From Streptomyces akebiae (GTDB lineage: Bacteria; Actinomycetota; Actinomycetes; Streptomycetales; Streptomycetaceae), in contig NZ_CP080647.1 of the NCBI RefSeq assembly GCF_019599145.1, positions 3,906,001 to 3,970,000 of the forward strand: DNA of 64,000 nt. Reading direction: 5' to 3'. Under the pieces are notes generated by a model, which worked only from the letters and a program-made list of their open reading frames with translations, did no database searches and had not been told where the DNA came from. The position numbers and the translations under genes are program-made. Below, piece after piece: positions 25,574 to 34,534 of the stretch; position 1 is the first letter of the stretch, and every line of letters starts with the position of its first letter.

Positions 25574-25901
25574 CACGCTTCGTTGGTGTCGGTGTCCGTG
25601 CCAGCCAGGTGCGGGCCCGAAAGAACCACGCGTGGCTCCGCTGGAGCGATGAGGCGTCCGGATCGTGCCGTGCGCCGTGGGACCTCGCTCCAGGGTGGTG
25701 ACCGGACGGCAGGGGACAGCAGCCCGGTCACTCAAGAGAACGGCCGGCTCCGGGGACGCCCGGGGCCGACCGGCGGAACTGTTCCGAGGTGGACGTGACG
25801 GATACGGAGCCCGTCGCCCCCTTCACGACATGGAGCAGATCACCCGCCCCCCACCCCGAGCCCCGGGTCCGGACGCCGCCCTGACGTCCGCGCCGACGCA
25901 G
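25574..25901. other. Intergenic region, no gene seen
   Basis: A 328-bp stretch between two terminators of convergent genes. Open frames here give low-complexity translations with no ribosome sites. Confidence 0.55.
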
Positions 25902-25940
25902 AAGGGCCCCGCGGCGGCCGAGCCGTCCCGCGGGGCCCTT
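25902..25940 (-). terminator. Terminator of the lipoprotein gene
   Basis: 13-bp perfect stem (25902-25914 with 25928-25940, AAGGGCCCCGCGG) and a 13-nt loop, 17 bp past the stop of the minus-strand gene. Confidence 0.65.
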
Positions 25941-25957
25941 CGTCACGCCGGGAGCGC

Positions 25958-26677
25958 TCAGCCGGCGACCTTCTCCAACTTCGCGACCTGTGCGTCCAGG
26001 ATCGCGTCCGGCACCTCGGCCTTGTCCGCGTCGAGCATGTTCATCGAGTAGAACCCGATGAGTGTCGAGCCGCTGCGCACCACCGTGAAGGACATCGGGA
26101 TCTCGGCGCCCTCGATGTCGCCCTTCATCTTGTACGCGACGGCCTCGTCGCCCTGCTCGGGAGCGGTGAGGGCCTCGATGCCGCTGTACTTGTTGCCGAC
26201 GTGCTCGTACCCGTCACAGCTCTCCGTCGCCTTGCGCAGATCGGCCATGACCTTCTCGGCGTCGCCCTGCTCGTGCGCGGCGAGGGCGAGGGAGATGACG
26301 CTGGCGGAGAGGGCGTCCTCCGAGGTGACCGTGCGTCCGGCGCGGGCCTTCGCCTGCGGGTCGGAGGTGAAGAAGAACATGTTCGCGAGGGGCTGGCAGG
26401 CGGCCGGCTGCGCGGGTACGGTCTCGGCCGGCATGTCGTCCGCGGGCATGTCGGCGATCTTGTACCCCTTCACGTCCCCCTTCGCGAGGGCCGCCTCCTT
26501 CAGCTGCGCCTCGGTCAGCGCGGCCTTCCCGGCGCCGCCCTCCCCGTTCTTCGCGTCCTCGGCGGCCGACGGCTTCGTGTCCGCCTTGTCCTCGCCGCCG
26601 CCACCGCACGCCGCGGTCAATCCCAGCGTGACCACGACCGAGACGGCCACCGCCACCCGCGACATCGTCGACTTCAT
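25958..26677 (-). CDS. Putative secreted lipoprotein (239 aa)
   Basis: Start ATG 26677 (MKSTMSRVAVAV), preceded by GGTGGGGG. It has a clean lipoprotein signal: hydrophobic VAVSVVVTLGLTAAC with lipidation at Cys24, then Gly/Asp/Lys-rich linker residues. The mature domain is about 200 residues with two further Cys (ACQPLANMFF and SCDGYEH) that may form a disulfide. The pattern resembles sensor-type lipoproteins of the PknH/LppX style, but no family is certain. Located on the outer face of the membrane. Confidence 0.8.
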   Translation of the reverse strand: MKSTMSRVAVAVSVVVTLGLTAACGGGGEDKADTKPSAAEDAKNGEGGAGKAALTEAQLKEAALAKGDVKGYKIADMPADDMPAETVPAQPAACQPLANMFFFTSDPQAKARAGRTVTSEDALSASVISLALAAHEQGDAEKVMADLRKATESCDGYEHVGNKYSGIEALTAPEQGDEAVAYKMKGDIEGAEIPMSFTVVRSGSTLIGFYSMNMLDADKAEVPDAILDAQVAKLEKVAG

Positions 26678-26872
26678 GTCCCCCACCCTCACGACTTTCG
26701 TTTCATGCATCACAGAGGCCCCACAGGCCCCATCGAACATGTATGTGACCGCGAGGTGCGCCAATCGGTTGTGCCACTCCCACCCCCTTCACATGTGACT
26801 CGCGTCACATGAAAAAACTGTCATCGCGAGGGCAACCCTTCCCACCCCTCACCTGTCACACCTGGCACACGA

Positions 26873-26912
26873 GAGAAGAACCCGCGCTCGGAGGGGGGTG
26901 CGGGTCCTTCTC
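26873..26912 (-). terminator. Terminator of the GMC oxidoreductase gene
   Basis: A 13-bp stem (26873-26885 with 26900-26912), with one G-U wobble when read on the minus strand, and a 14-nt loop. It lies 40 bp past the GMC stop. Confidence 0.6.
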
Positions 26913-26951
26913 CGTCATACTTCCGTCGCGTGACGGCTTCGTCCGCCGTGA

Positions 26952-28742
26952 CTACTTCTTCGGCGGCACCGTCGGTACCGGCACCAGCGGCAGCCGCAGC
27001 GCGCCGAACGCGTCCGCCGGGACCGCCGGGTGCCGGGGCTCCACGGGGGCGAGGCGCTCGTAGGCCTCGCCGGGAGCCGGGCGTCGGTCCGGCTCGCCGT
27101 TGTTGGGCCAGTACGACATCGCCCGCTCGGCCTGCGCCGTGATGGTCAGGGACGGGTTGACGCCCAGGTTCGCGGAGACGGCGGCACCGTCGACGACGGA
27201 GATGCCGGGGTGGCCGTGGAGGCGGTGGTACGGGTCGATCACGCCGTCGTCCGCCGTGGCGCCGATGGGACAACCGCCGAGGAAGTGCGCGGTGAGCGGG
27301 GTGCCCATCAGCTCGCCCACGTTGCTGCCGGCGAAGCCGTTGATCTCGGCGGCGATGGTGGAGGCGGCCTTCGAAGCGGCCTCGATCTGCTTGGGGTTCG
27401 GCGCGCCATGGCCCTGACGAGCCGTCAACAGGCCCTTGCCCGGCCCCTTCGGCTTCAGATGCGTCGACAACGAGTTGTCCAGGGACTGCATCACCAGGCC
27501 GATGATGGTCCGCTCCGACCAGCGGCGGTTGGAGAGCGATCGGGCCACCAGCAGCGGGTGTCTGGCCGCGTACCCGAGCCAGCCGAGGACGCGGGTGGCG
27601 CCCGACGCGGTGCGACCCGCGTACGGGACCTGGAGGATCGACAGGCCGCCCATCGCGTTGGAGCCCTTGCCGTAGCGGACCGGCTCGATGTGGGTGTTCT
27701 CGTCGGGGTGGATGGAGGAGGTGATCGCCACGCCCCGGGTGAAGTCGACCTCGGGCACGCCGTGCGCCTTGCGGTAGCGGCGGTTGTCGGTCTGGGCGCC
27801 GACCAGCGCTTCGGAGTTGGTGCGGGTCAGCATGCCCAGGCGGTCCGAGAGGTGCGGGAGTTGGCCGTTCGCCTTCATCCGGTGCAGGAGGGTCTGGGTG
27901 CCGTAGGTGCCGGCCGCGAGGACGACGCGGCGGGCCCTGAGCACCCGGCTCTCGCCCTTCCTGCGGTTGTCGGTCGGGAGGGTCGTCACGGCGTAGCCGC
28001 CCCGCGAGTCCTCTGTCACGGCCACCACCGTCGTCATCGGGTGGACCACCGCGCCCGCCTTCTCGGCCAGGTGGAGATAGTTCTCGTTGAGGGTGTTCTT
28101 CGCGCCGTGGTGGCAGCCGGTCATGCACTCGCCGCACTCGGTGCAGGCCGTGCGGGCGGGACCCGCACCGCCGAAGTAGGGGTCCGCCACCTGGTCGCCC
28201 GGCGCGGCCTTCGCCTTGCCGTCGGCGTCCTCACCGTCACCGAAGAAGACGCCCACCGGGGCGAGGTGGAAGCTGTCGCCGACGCCCATCCGCTCGGCGG
28301 CGGCCTTCAGGTGCACGTCCGACGGGGTCATCGTCGGGTTGAGCCGTACGCCGAGCATGCGGCGGGCCTGGTCGTAGTACGGCTTCAGCTCCTCCTGCCA
28401 GTCGGTGATGTCCTTCCACTGCGGGTCCTCGAAGAACGGTTTCGGCGGTACGTAGAGGGTGTTGGCGTAGTTGAGGGAGCCGCCTCCCACGCCGGCCCCG
28501 GCCAGCACCATGACGTTGCCGAGGAGGTGGATGCGCTGGATCCCGTACATGCCGAGGGCGGGGGCCCAGAGGTAGTTCTTGAGGTCCCAGGAGTTCTTGG
28601 GAAGGGTTTCGCGCGTGAAGCGGCGGCCCGCCTCCAGGACTCCGACCCGGTAGCCCTTCTCGGTCAGGCGCAGGGCGGTCACGCTGCCGCCGAAGCCGGA
28701 GCCCACGACGATGACGTCGTAGTCGTAAGCGTCTTGAGGCAC
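26952..28742 (-). CDS. GMC family oxidoreductase, ChoD-like
   Basis: 596 residues, no signal peptide. The FAD-binding Rossmann motif is GSGFGG at 14-19, with VLEAGRR as the ribose-binding acid. A Cys-rich loop CTECGECMTGC is characteristic of the ChoD branch. The C-terminal GMC region contains GGCPIGATADDGV and VNPSLTITAQAERAM. ChoD of Mycobacterium is related to cholesterol oxidases, but its true substrate is debated; an alcohol or sterol-like substrate is likely. It lies 100 bp downstream of the SSADH gene on the same strand, with a family 2 repeat between. Confidence 0.9.
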   Translation of the reverse strand: MPQDAYDYDVIVVGSGFGGSVTALRLTEKGYRVGVLEAGRRFTRETLPKNSWDLKNYLWAPALGMYGIQRIHLLGNVMVLAGAGVGGGSLNYANTLYVPPKPFFEDPQWKDITDWQEELKPYYDQARRMLGVRLNPTMTPSDVHLKAAAERMGVGDSFHLAPVGVFFGDGEDADGKAKAAPGDQVADPYFGGAGPARTACTECGECMTGCHHGAKNTLNENYLHLAEKAGAVVHPMTTVVAVTEDSRGGYAVTTLPTDNRRKGESRVLRARRVVLAAGTYGTQTLLHRMKANGQLPHLSDRLGMLTRTNSEALVGAQTDNRRYRKAHGVPEVDFTRGVAITSSIHPDENTHIEPVRYGKGSNAMGGLSILQVPYAGRTASGATRVLGWLGYAARHPLLVARSLSNRRWSERTIIGLVMQSLDNSLSTHLKPKGPGKGLLTARQGHGAPNPKQIEAASKAASTIAAEINGFAGSNVGELMGTPLTAHFLGGCPIGATADDGVIDPYHRLHGHPGISVVDGAAVSANLGVNPSLTITAQAERAMSYWPNNGEPDRRPAPGEAYERLAPVEPRHPAVPADAFGALRLPLVPVPTVPPKK

Positions 28743-28784
28743 GTTTGCTCCTCGTTGAGTGTCCGTGCGGGCCGTATGTGGTTG

Positions 28785-28824
28785 CTCGCGCCCACGCGGC
28801 GGAGCCGCATATCGATACAGCCCC
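28785..28824. repeat. Interspersed repeat, family 2, copy B
   Basis: Matches 21681-21720 at 34 of 40 positions. Sits in the gap between the SSADH stop and the GMC start. Confidence 0.75.
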
Positions 28825-28842
28825 GCGCTGCTTACAGGGCGC

Positions 28843-30498
28843 TCACCTGAGCCGGAGTGCCTTCATCGCCCTCAGGCTGCGGCTCATGAACTGGGCGTAC
28901 TTCTCGTCGTCCATGCCGAAGGACGGGGCCATGGGCAGGAGGCGCTGATGGGCCACCGTCTGGGCCTCCGTGTACTTGAGGATGCCCTCGGAGCCGTGGC
29001 GGCGGCCGAGGCCGGAGTCCTTCATGCCGCCCATCGGCGACTGGACGGAGCCATAGGCGGAGGCGTAGCCCTCGTTGACGTTGACCGTGCCGGCGCGGAC
29101 GCGGGAGGCGACCTCGCGGCCGCGGCGGCCGTCCTTGGTCCAGACGGAGGCGTTGAGGCCGTACGCGGTGGAGTTGGCCTCCGCTATGGCCTCGTCCTCG
29201 TCCGTGAAGCGGTAGACGGAGACGACCGGGCCGAAGGTCTCCTCCGTGCACACGGACATGGGTTCCGTGACGCCGTCGAGGATGGTCGGCTCGTAGAAGT
29301 AGGGGCCGATGTCGGGGCGGGCCACGCCGCCCGCGACGACCTTCGCGCCCTTCTCCACGGCCTCGTCGACGTGCCGGGTGACGGTCTCCAGCTGGCGTTC
29401 GCCGACGAGGGAGCCCATCTCGGCGCCGTACGCGAGGGACTTGCCGAGACGCATGGCCTTCGTGCGGGCGGCGAAGCGCTCCAGGAAGGCGTCGGCGATG
29501 GACTCGTGGACGTACAACCGCTCGATGGAGATGCAGAGTTGGCCGGCGGAGGAGAAGCAGGCGCGGACGGCGCCCGCCGCCGCCTTCTCTATGTCGGCGT
29601 CCTCCAGAACGAGCATCGCGTTCTTGCCGCCGAGTTCGAGGGAGACGCCGACGAGCCGGGCGGCGGCGCCCTGCGCGACCTCGCGCCCGGTGCGGGTGGA
29701 GCCGGTGAAGGAGACGTAGTCGGCGTGCTTGACGACCTCGGGGCCTATGACGGGGCCCTCGCCGAGGACGACCTGGAAGACCTCGGCGGGCAGGCCGGCC
29801 TCGATGAGGAGGTCACGGGCCCACAGGGCGGTCAGGCAGGTCTCCGTGTCGGGCTTCATCACGACGGCGTTGCCCGCGACGAAGGCGGGGATCGCGTCGC
29901 CGACTGAGAGTTCGAGGGGGTAGTTCCAGGGGGCGATCTGGCCGATCACGCCGCGCGGGTGGCGGAGTTCGGTGACCTTGGTGAGGGTCGGGACGGCGCC
30001 GGTGTGCCGCTTCGGCTTGAGGTAGAAGGGGGCCTTGCGGCCGTAGTGACGGGCGGCGACCGCGACGGCCTGCACCTCCTCGTGGGCGTGGAGGCGGGCC
30101 TTGCCGGTCTCCAGCTGGATGAGGTCGAGCACCTCGGCCTGGCGTTCGAGGACCAGGTCGTGGAAGCGGAGGAGGACGGCGGCACGCTCGCGCACGGGCC
30201 GCTGGGCCCACACGGCCTGGGCGGCACGGGCCGTCGCGTAGGCCTGCTCCACGTCCTCGGGGGTGGACTCCGGCAGGTCGGCGAGCTTCTCGCCGGTGAA
30301 CGGCGTGTGGTTGGCGGTGCGGCCGGAGCCGACCACGCCCTTGGTGAGCTGGGCGACCAGTTCGGGAGTGACCACGTCGGCGGCCGTACGGGCGCCCTGC
30401 GGGGCTGCCGCGAGGGGGTTGGTGCCGGTCGTCCGTGCCGTGCCGGTCGTTTCCGTGGTGGTCGTGCCGGTCTTTTCGGGGGCCTGCGAGTCCGTCAT
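28843..30498 (-). CDS. Succinic semialdehyde dehydrogenase (NADP+)
   Basis: 551 residues from ATG 30498 (MTDSQAPEK); the upstream frame is not protein-like. Aldehyde dehydrogenase fold: GQIAPWNYPLEL cofactor loop, FTGSTRTGREVAQ, catalytic Glu in LELGGKNAML and catalytic Cys in SAGQLCISIERL. The subgroup resembles the GabD2-type SSADH of actinobacteria, which oxidises succinic semialdehyde to succinate (GABA catabolism or the variant TCA route). The first 50 residues are a Thr/Ala-rich extension. It probably forms an operon with the ChoD-like gene. Confidence 0.9.
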   Translation of the reverse strand: MTDSQAPEKTGTTTTETTGTARTTGTNPLAAAPQGARTAADVVTPELVAQLTKGVVGSGRTANHTPFTGEKLADLPESTPEDVEQAYATARAAQAVWAQRPVRERAAVLLRFHDLVLERQAEVLDLIQLETGKARLHAHEEVQAVAVAARHYGRKAPFYLKPKRHTGAVPTLTKVTELRHPRGVIGQIAPWNYPLELSVGDAIPAFVAGNAVVMKPDTETCLTALWARDLLIEAGLPAEVFQVVLGEGPVIGPEVVKHADYVSFTGSTRTGREVAQGAAARLVGVSLELGGKNAMLVLEDADIEKAAAGAVRACFSSAGQLCISIERLYVHESIADAFLERFAARTKAMRLGKSLAYGAEMGSLVGERQLETVTRHVDEAVEKGAKVVAGGVARPDIGPYFYEPTILDGVTEPMSVCTEETFGPVVSVYRFTDEDEAIAEANSTAYGLNASVWTKDGRRGREVASRVRAGTVNVNEGYASAYGSVQSPMGGMKDSGLGRRHGSEGILKYTEAQTVAHQRLLPMAPSFGMDDEKYAQFMSRSLRAMKALRLR

Positions 30499-30573
30499 GA
30501 CGCGCAGGGTATTCCGGACCGTACGACTTTGGGTACCCGGCGGTAACAGGCTTTCACCGGGCGCACACACCAC

Positions 30574-30589
30574 GCCAGTGATCGCTGGC
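30574..30589. promoter_or_regulatory. Imperfect 16-bp palindrome upstream of the SSADH gene
   Basis: GCCAGTGATCGCTGGC is symmetric at 7 of 8 pairs, centred on GATC, 76 bp before the SSADH start; a possible operator. Confidence 0.35.
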
Positions 30590-30670
30590 AACGAAGTGGC
30601 TGATCAGGGCGGCGGGCGGTACCGTGCGGTCGCGAATGCGGCGTCGATCACTCATGTGCCCGACGACGGC

Positions 30671-32527
30671 CTACGGCCCGATCCCCAGTCGCTCCCGCGC
30701 GCCCTTGAAGACGGCCGTGCCCTTCTTCTCGTCCGCCGTGCCCTTCGGCATGTCCACCCGCAGTTCGTACATCCGGTCGTCGTCGGTGCGGACGATCAGT
30801 TCCAGGACGCGGGTGGGGGTGCCGTCCAGGTAGTGGGTGGTGTCGGCGAGGACGGCCTCCTGGTCGTGGAAGCTCGTGGTGGTGTAGTTGGCGGTCGACT
30901 TCACGTCGCCCGCCACGATGTCCGTGGAGTCCTTGGCCTGTTCCATGGGTGAGGCGGGCGCCTCGTCCCACTGTGTCAGCCGCACCCGGACGACCTCCTC
31001 GCCCTCGTAGGTGACCGCACGGGGCTGCTCGTCGTCGCCGCCCTCCGCGCGGATCCGTTCATAGGACCCGGGGAGGGCGAGGACGGCGTCCATGGCCCCC
31101 TCGCGGTGGGTCACCCAGCGGGTGCCGGAGGTGGCGTCGGGGGTGGGGCTGGGGGACGCGACACGGGCGTCCACCCACCCGACTTTGGGCTCGGCGACCT
31201 CGGTGACACCGTCGCCCGTGTCGAACGCGACCCCGGCCCAGGCTCCCCCACCGGCCAGCAGGAGCCCGGCGGCGGTCGCGGCGGCGAGGCGGCCGGCACG
31301 CGCCCTGCCCCGGGGGCGCGCGGCCCCGGACCGCACGACCTCGGTGTCCTGAGCGCCCTGGGTCTCCTCACCCCGTACGTCCTCGCGTTCCACACGCCGT
31401 ACGTCCTCGCGCCCCTCGCCCCGTACGTCCTCGCGTTCCTCATCCCGTACGCTCGCGGGCTCTTTCTCCGCCACGGCGGCACCGTGCGGCTTTCCGCCGA
31501 GCCGTAACGTCCCCGCGTCCTCGCCCAACTCACGCAGCCCGGACGGGGTCTGGGTGTCGGGTGTCCGGTCCTCCGCCACGTCCCGCAGGAACCGGGCGGT
31601 CTCCTCGGCGTCCGGGCGTAGCGCCGGGTCCTTGGCCAGCAGCCGTACGAGCAGGGGGCCGAGGGGTCCCGCCCGCTCCGGCTCGGGGGGCTCGGCGGCG
31701 AGGATCGCGGCGAGCGTGGACTCCAGGGTGGTGCGGCGGAAGGGCGACCAGCCCTCGACGGCGGCGTAGAGGAGGACGCCGAGCGACCAGAGGTCGGAGG
31801 GCGGGCCGGCGGCTCCGGGCCCGGCCATCCGCTCGGGGGCGACGAATTCGAGCGATCCGACGAACTCCCCTGTCACGGTGAGCGATTCCTCGCCCTGGAC
31901 GTGGGCGATGCCGAAGTCGGTGAGGACGACCTGGCCGTGCGGCCCGAGGAGGACGTTGGCGGGTTTGACGTCCCGGTGCACGATGCCGACGCCGTGCGCC
32001 GCGTGCAGCGCGCCGACGACGGCGAGGCCGATGCGGGCGGACTCGACGGGGGTCAGGGCGCCTCGCTTGAGCACCTCGTGGAGCGACTCGCCCCGGACCA
32101 GCTCCATGACGATCCACGGGGCCCCGTCCTCGACCACGACGTCGTGGATGGTGACGGCGGACGGGTGGTCGACGCGGGCGGCGGCGCGGGCCTCGCGGTA
32201 GAGCCGGTTGGCAGCCCGCCGACGGGCGTCGTGCTCCGGGCCGTCGGGCCCCCCGTCCGGGTCGTCCGACCTGTCGGGGCCGTCAGGGCCGTCAGGGCTG
32301 TTCAGCGCGTGCGGGTCACCGGGCAGCCTGGGCTGCTTGACGGCGACCTCGCGGTCGACGAGTTCGTCGACCGCCCTCCACACGGTGCCCATGCCGCCCG
32401 ATCCGACGCGTTCCGCGAGACGGTAACGGCCGCCGACCAGACGCCCGGTGGCCTGACGCCCGGTGGCCCGGTACGTCCTGACACCGGACGGGAGTTCGTC
32501 GCGCGGATGCTCGCCCTCGTCGCTCAT
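30671..32527 (-). CDS. Membrane Ser/Thr protein kinase with an acidic repeat insertion and a TTA codon
   Basis: 618 residues. The kinase domain (about 34-325) is intact: Gly loop GSGGMG from Gly42, Lys64 (VAVK), HRD Asp186, DFG Asp204, and APER. Between beta3 and helix C is an insertion of about 28 residues rich in Asp/Gly/Pro, made of GPDGPD-like units. The juxtamembrane stretch repeats REDVRGE three times, mirrored by repeated DNA at 31371-31455. One membrane helix (about 405-428) precedes a 190-residue extracellular domain, probably a sensor; no PASTA repeats. Leu341 is encoded by TTA (31505-31507), so full translation should need bldA tRNA. The lipid kinase gene lies upstream on the same strand, 60 bp away. 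Confidence 0.93.
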   Translation of the reverse strand: MSDEGEHPRDELPSGVRTYRATGRQATGRLVGGRYRLAERVGSGGMGTVWRAVDELVDREVAVKQPRLPGDPHALNSPDGPDGPDRSDDPDGGPDGPEHDARRRAANRLYREARAAARVDHPSAVTIHDVVVEDGAPWIVMELVRGESLHEVLKRGALTPVESARIGLAVVGALHAAHGVGIVHRDVKPANVLLGPHGQVVLTDFGIAHVQGEESLTVTGEFVGSLEFVAPERMAGPGAAGPPSDLWSLGVLLYAAVEGWSPFRRTTLESTLAAILAAEPPEPERAGPLGPLLVRLLAKDPALRPDAEETARFLRDVAEDRTPDTQTPSGLRELGEDAGTLRLGGKPHGAAVAEKEPASVRDEEREDVRGEGREDVRRVEREDVRGEETQGAQDTEVVRSGAARPRGRARAGRLAAATAAGLLLAGGGAWAGVAFDTGDGVTEVAEPKVGWVDARVASPSPTPDATSGTRWVTHREGAMDAVLALPGSYERIRAEGGDDEQPRAVTYEGEEVVRVRLTQWDEAPASPMEQAKDSTDIVAGDVKSTANYTTTSFHDQEAVLADTTHYLDGTPTRVLELIVRTDDDRMYELRVDMPKGTADEKKGTAVFKGARERLGIGP

Positions 32528-32587
32528 ACCCCATCAGTACCGTGCGGGGGCGGAGCTTGTCGACGCGGGTCCGGCGGACCGGCGGTG

Positions 32588-33979
32588 CTAACGCCGCCGG
32601 TTCCACAACTCATGTGCCCAGCCGTACCGTTCACGGTGCTTGGGCAGGGCGGTGCGGCCGACCGCGGCAGCGAGTTTGCGCAACCGGCGCCAGTCCAGGG
32701 GCGGTTTGGGCTCGGGAACGCCGGGGCGGTCGCGGGGCACGCGGACGCGCAGGGCCTTCGGCGAGACCCGGCAGTGGACGGGGGTCGGCAGGACGAGGGC
32801 CTCGCCGTCGACGCCGACCTCGATCTCCGGCCGGTCGGCCTCGACGACGATCTCGTCGGCGACGAGGAGGCTGAGGCCGGGGGCGTTCGGGCCGAGGACC
32901 AGGCCGGCGGCCTCGGCGGCACTGTCGACGCGGACGCCGACGACACCGAGCACGCCGGCGTCCAGCCGTTCGCGGCGGCCGAGGCCGACGAGGTCGTCGC
33001 TGCGGTAGACGTTGTTGCTGACGAGGACGGCCTGGGGCGCGTCGATGACGGCGTCCCCGATGCGGGCCGTGAGCCGTGGACCCCGCTGGTGCGTGAGCAG
33101 TTCGGGCAGCAGTTCCAGGGTGGTGCGGACCTTGTCGTCGCGGTAGGCGGGGCTCTGCACGACGGCCGCGTACGCGCCGAACGAGGCGTTGTTGACGAAG
33201 GGGTGGCCGCTGGCGTAGCCGAGGTCGACGTGGAGTTCGACGCCCTTGTCGGTGAGGGCGTCGAGGCAGGCGGCGGGGTTGTCGCGGTCGAGGCCGAGGT
33301 CCATGGCGAAGTGGTTGCGGGTGCCGGCGGAGATGACGAGCAGCGGGACGTCGTACGCGGCGGCGATGGCGGCGACCTGGGCCTGGGTGCCGTCGCCGCC
33401 GGCGACGCCGAGGAGGTCGGCGCCGTTCCTGACGGCGTCGCGGGCCAGGACGGCGACGTCCTCGTGGCGCGCGGGGTCGAGCAGGTGGACGGTGGCGCCG
33501 AGCCGTTCGGCGCGCTCCTTCAGCCGGAAGCGTTCGACCTTTCCGCCACCGGACTTGGGGTTCATGATGAGGAAGGGGCGGGTGGGGGCGGGGACGCGGT
33601 GCTCGGGGACATGCCTCTGGTGGGACTTGGTGCTGCTGAGGGCGAACTTGCCGGACCAGACGGCGACGCCCCACAGGGCGGCGGAGACGATCACGACCCA
33701 GAGCAGGTTGACGACGGCGAACCACCAGACGACGCCGACCGGCGCGGCCACGGCCAGCGTTCCCGCCGCGATCCGGGCGGCGCCGCGCCGGGTCAGTACC
33801 CACCAGAGCGCGGCCACGGTGAGACCGGCGCCCAGCACGACACCGGCGACGAGCAGGAGGCTCGCCCCGCGCGCGTAGCCGAGGGGCAGCAGCACGGCGA
33901 GGACCGCGCAGCCCAGGGCGGCCCTGGCCGCCCAGCGTTGTCTCGCGTGTGCCCGTACGTCCAGGTGTTCGATGCCCAC
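32588..33979 (-). CDS. Diacylglycerol kinase family lipid kinase with N-terminal membrane domain
   Basis: 463 residues from GTG 33979 (VGIEHLDVRAH), with GAAGGG upstream. About three membrane helices occupy residues 20-120. Then comes the DAGK catalytic domain: NPKSGGGKVERF near 140 and the ATP-binding GGDGTQAQVAA near 205, both intact, and the beta-sandwich second domain (LGRRERLDAGVLGVV). It should phosphorylate diacylglycerol, sphingoid or another lipid alcohol at the membrane. Most bacterial DgkB/YegS proteins lack the membrane part. It probably shares a transcript with the downstream Ser/Thr kinase. Confidence 0.88.
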   Translation of the reverse strand: MGIEHLDVRAHARQRWAARAALGCAVLAVLLPLGYARGASLLLVAGVVLGAGLTVAALWWVLTRRGAARIAAGTLAVAAPVGVVWWFAVVNLLWVVIVSAALWGVAVWSGKFALSSTKSHQRHVPEHRVPAPTRPFLIMNPKSGGGKVERFRLKERAERLGATVHLLDPARHEDVAVLARDAVRNGADLLGVAGGDGTQAQVAAIAAAYDVPLLVISAGTRNHFAMDLGLDRDNPAACLDALTDKGVELHVDLGYASGHPFVNNASFGAYAAVVQSPAYRDDKVRTTLELLPELLTHQRGPRLTARIGDAVIDAPQAVLVSNNVYRSDDLVGLGRRERLDAGVLGVVGVRVDSAAEAAGLVLGPNAPGLSLLVADEIVVEADRPEIEVGVDGEALVLPTPVHCRVSPKALRVRVPRDRPGVPEPKPPLDWRRLRKLAAAVGRTALPKHRERYGWAHELWNRRR

Positions 33980-34046
33980 GCTCGTTCGCCCTTCGCGCCG
34001 ATCATGCACTTGACACGGCATGTTAGGGGCAAGGGGCGCGGACAGG

Positions 34047-34083
34047 CGACGACCCCGGGGAGTCGGGCTCCCCGGGGTCGTCG
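34047..34083 (-). terminator. Terminator of the Rhs-barstar unit
   Basis: A 15-bp perfect stem (34047-34061 with 34069-34083, CGACGACCCCGGGGA) with a 7-nt loop, 4 bp past the barstar stop. It closes the toxin cassette. Confidence 0.8.
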
Positions 34084-34087
34084 TGAC

Positions 34088-34534
34088 TCAGCTCTTCCAG
34101 TCGGCCAGATAGAAGAGTTCCAGCTGACCGTACTCGTCGTCCACGTCCGAGAGGTCCTGCGCCGTGGTGTGCAGGAGCGCCACGGAACGGACGAACCCGT
34201 GGACGTCGGCAGCGAGGAACGCGGCACTCGACGAGAGGACCAGGGCGATCCTGAACGGTGTGTCCGCCCCCCGGTCCCGGAGGATGTCCGTCAGGGCGTC
34301 CCAGTTCTCGCCGTAGTGGTCCGGCGCCGACAGCGCGCGTCCCAGAACCGTCAGCAGGTCCGACTCCGTCGTCACGTCCGCCAGATCGGCCTCGACGACG
34401 GTGAATCCGGCCGTGCCCAGTTCTTCGACCACCTCGTCGCGACGGGTCTGCGGCGCGAAGTACGGCTCCGACGGCAGCCACGGAAGGACGTCCCGGGGGT
34501 CCACCCAGGAATCCTGGAGATCATCCGTCGTCAT
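34088..34534 (-). CDS. Barstar family immunity protein
   Basis: 148 residues. The hallmark DHYGENWDALTDIL matches the barstar signature (YGxNxDALxD), whose helix and acidic residues plug the active site of barnase/RNase Sa-type enzymes. The N-terminal 25 residues (DDLQDSWVDPRDVLPWLP) precede the core fold. Its ATG overlaps the stop of the Rhs toxin gene by 4 nt (ATGA), guaranteeing co-expression. The adjacent toxin tip is an RNase of exactly the class that barstars neutralise, so this is almost certainly its cognate cytosolic antidote. Confidence 0.92.
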   Translation of the reverse strand: MTTDDLQDSWVDPRDVLPWLPSEPYFAPQTRRDEVVEELGTAGFTVVEADLADVTTESDLLTVLGRALSAPDHYGENWDALTDILRDRGADTPFRIALVLSSSAAFLAADVHGFVRSVALLHTTAQDLSDVDDEYGQLELFYLADWKS

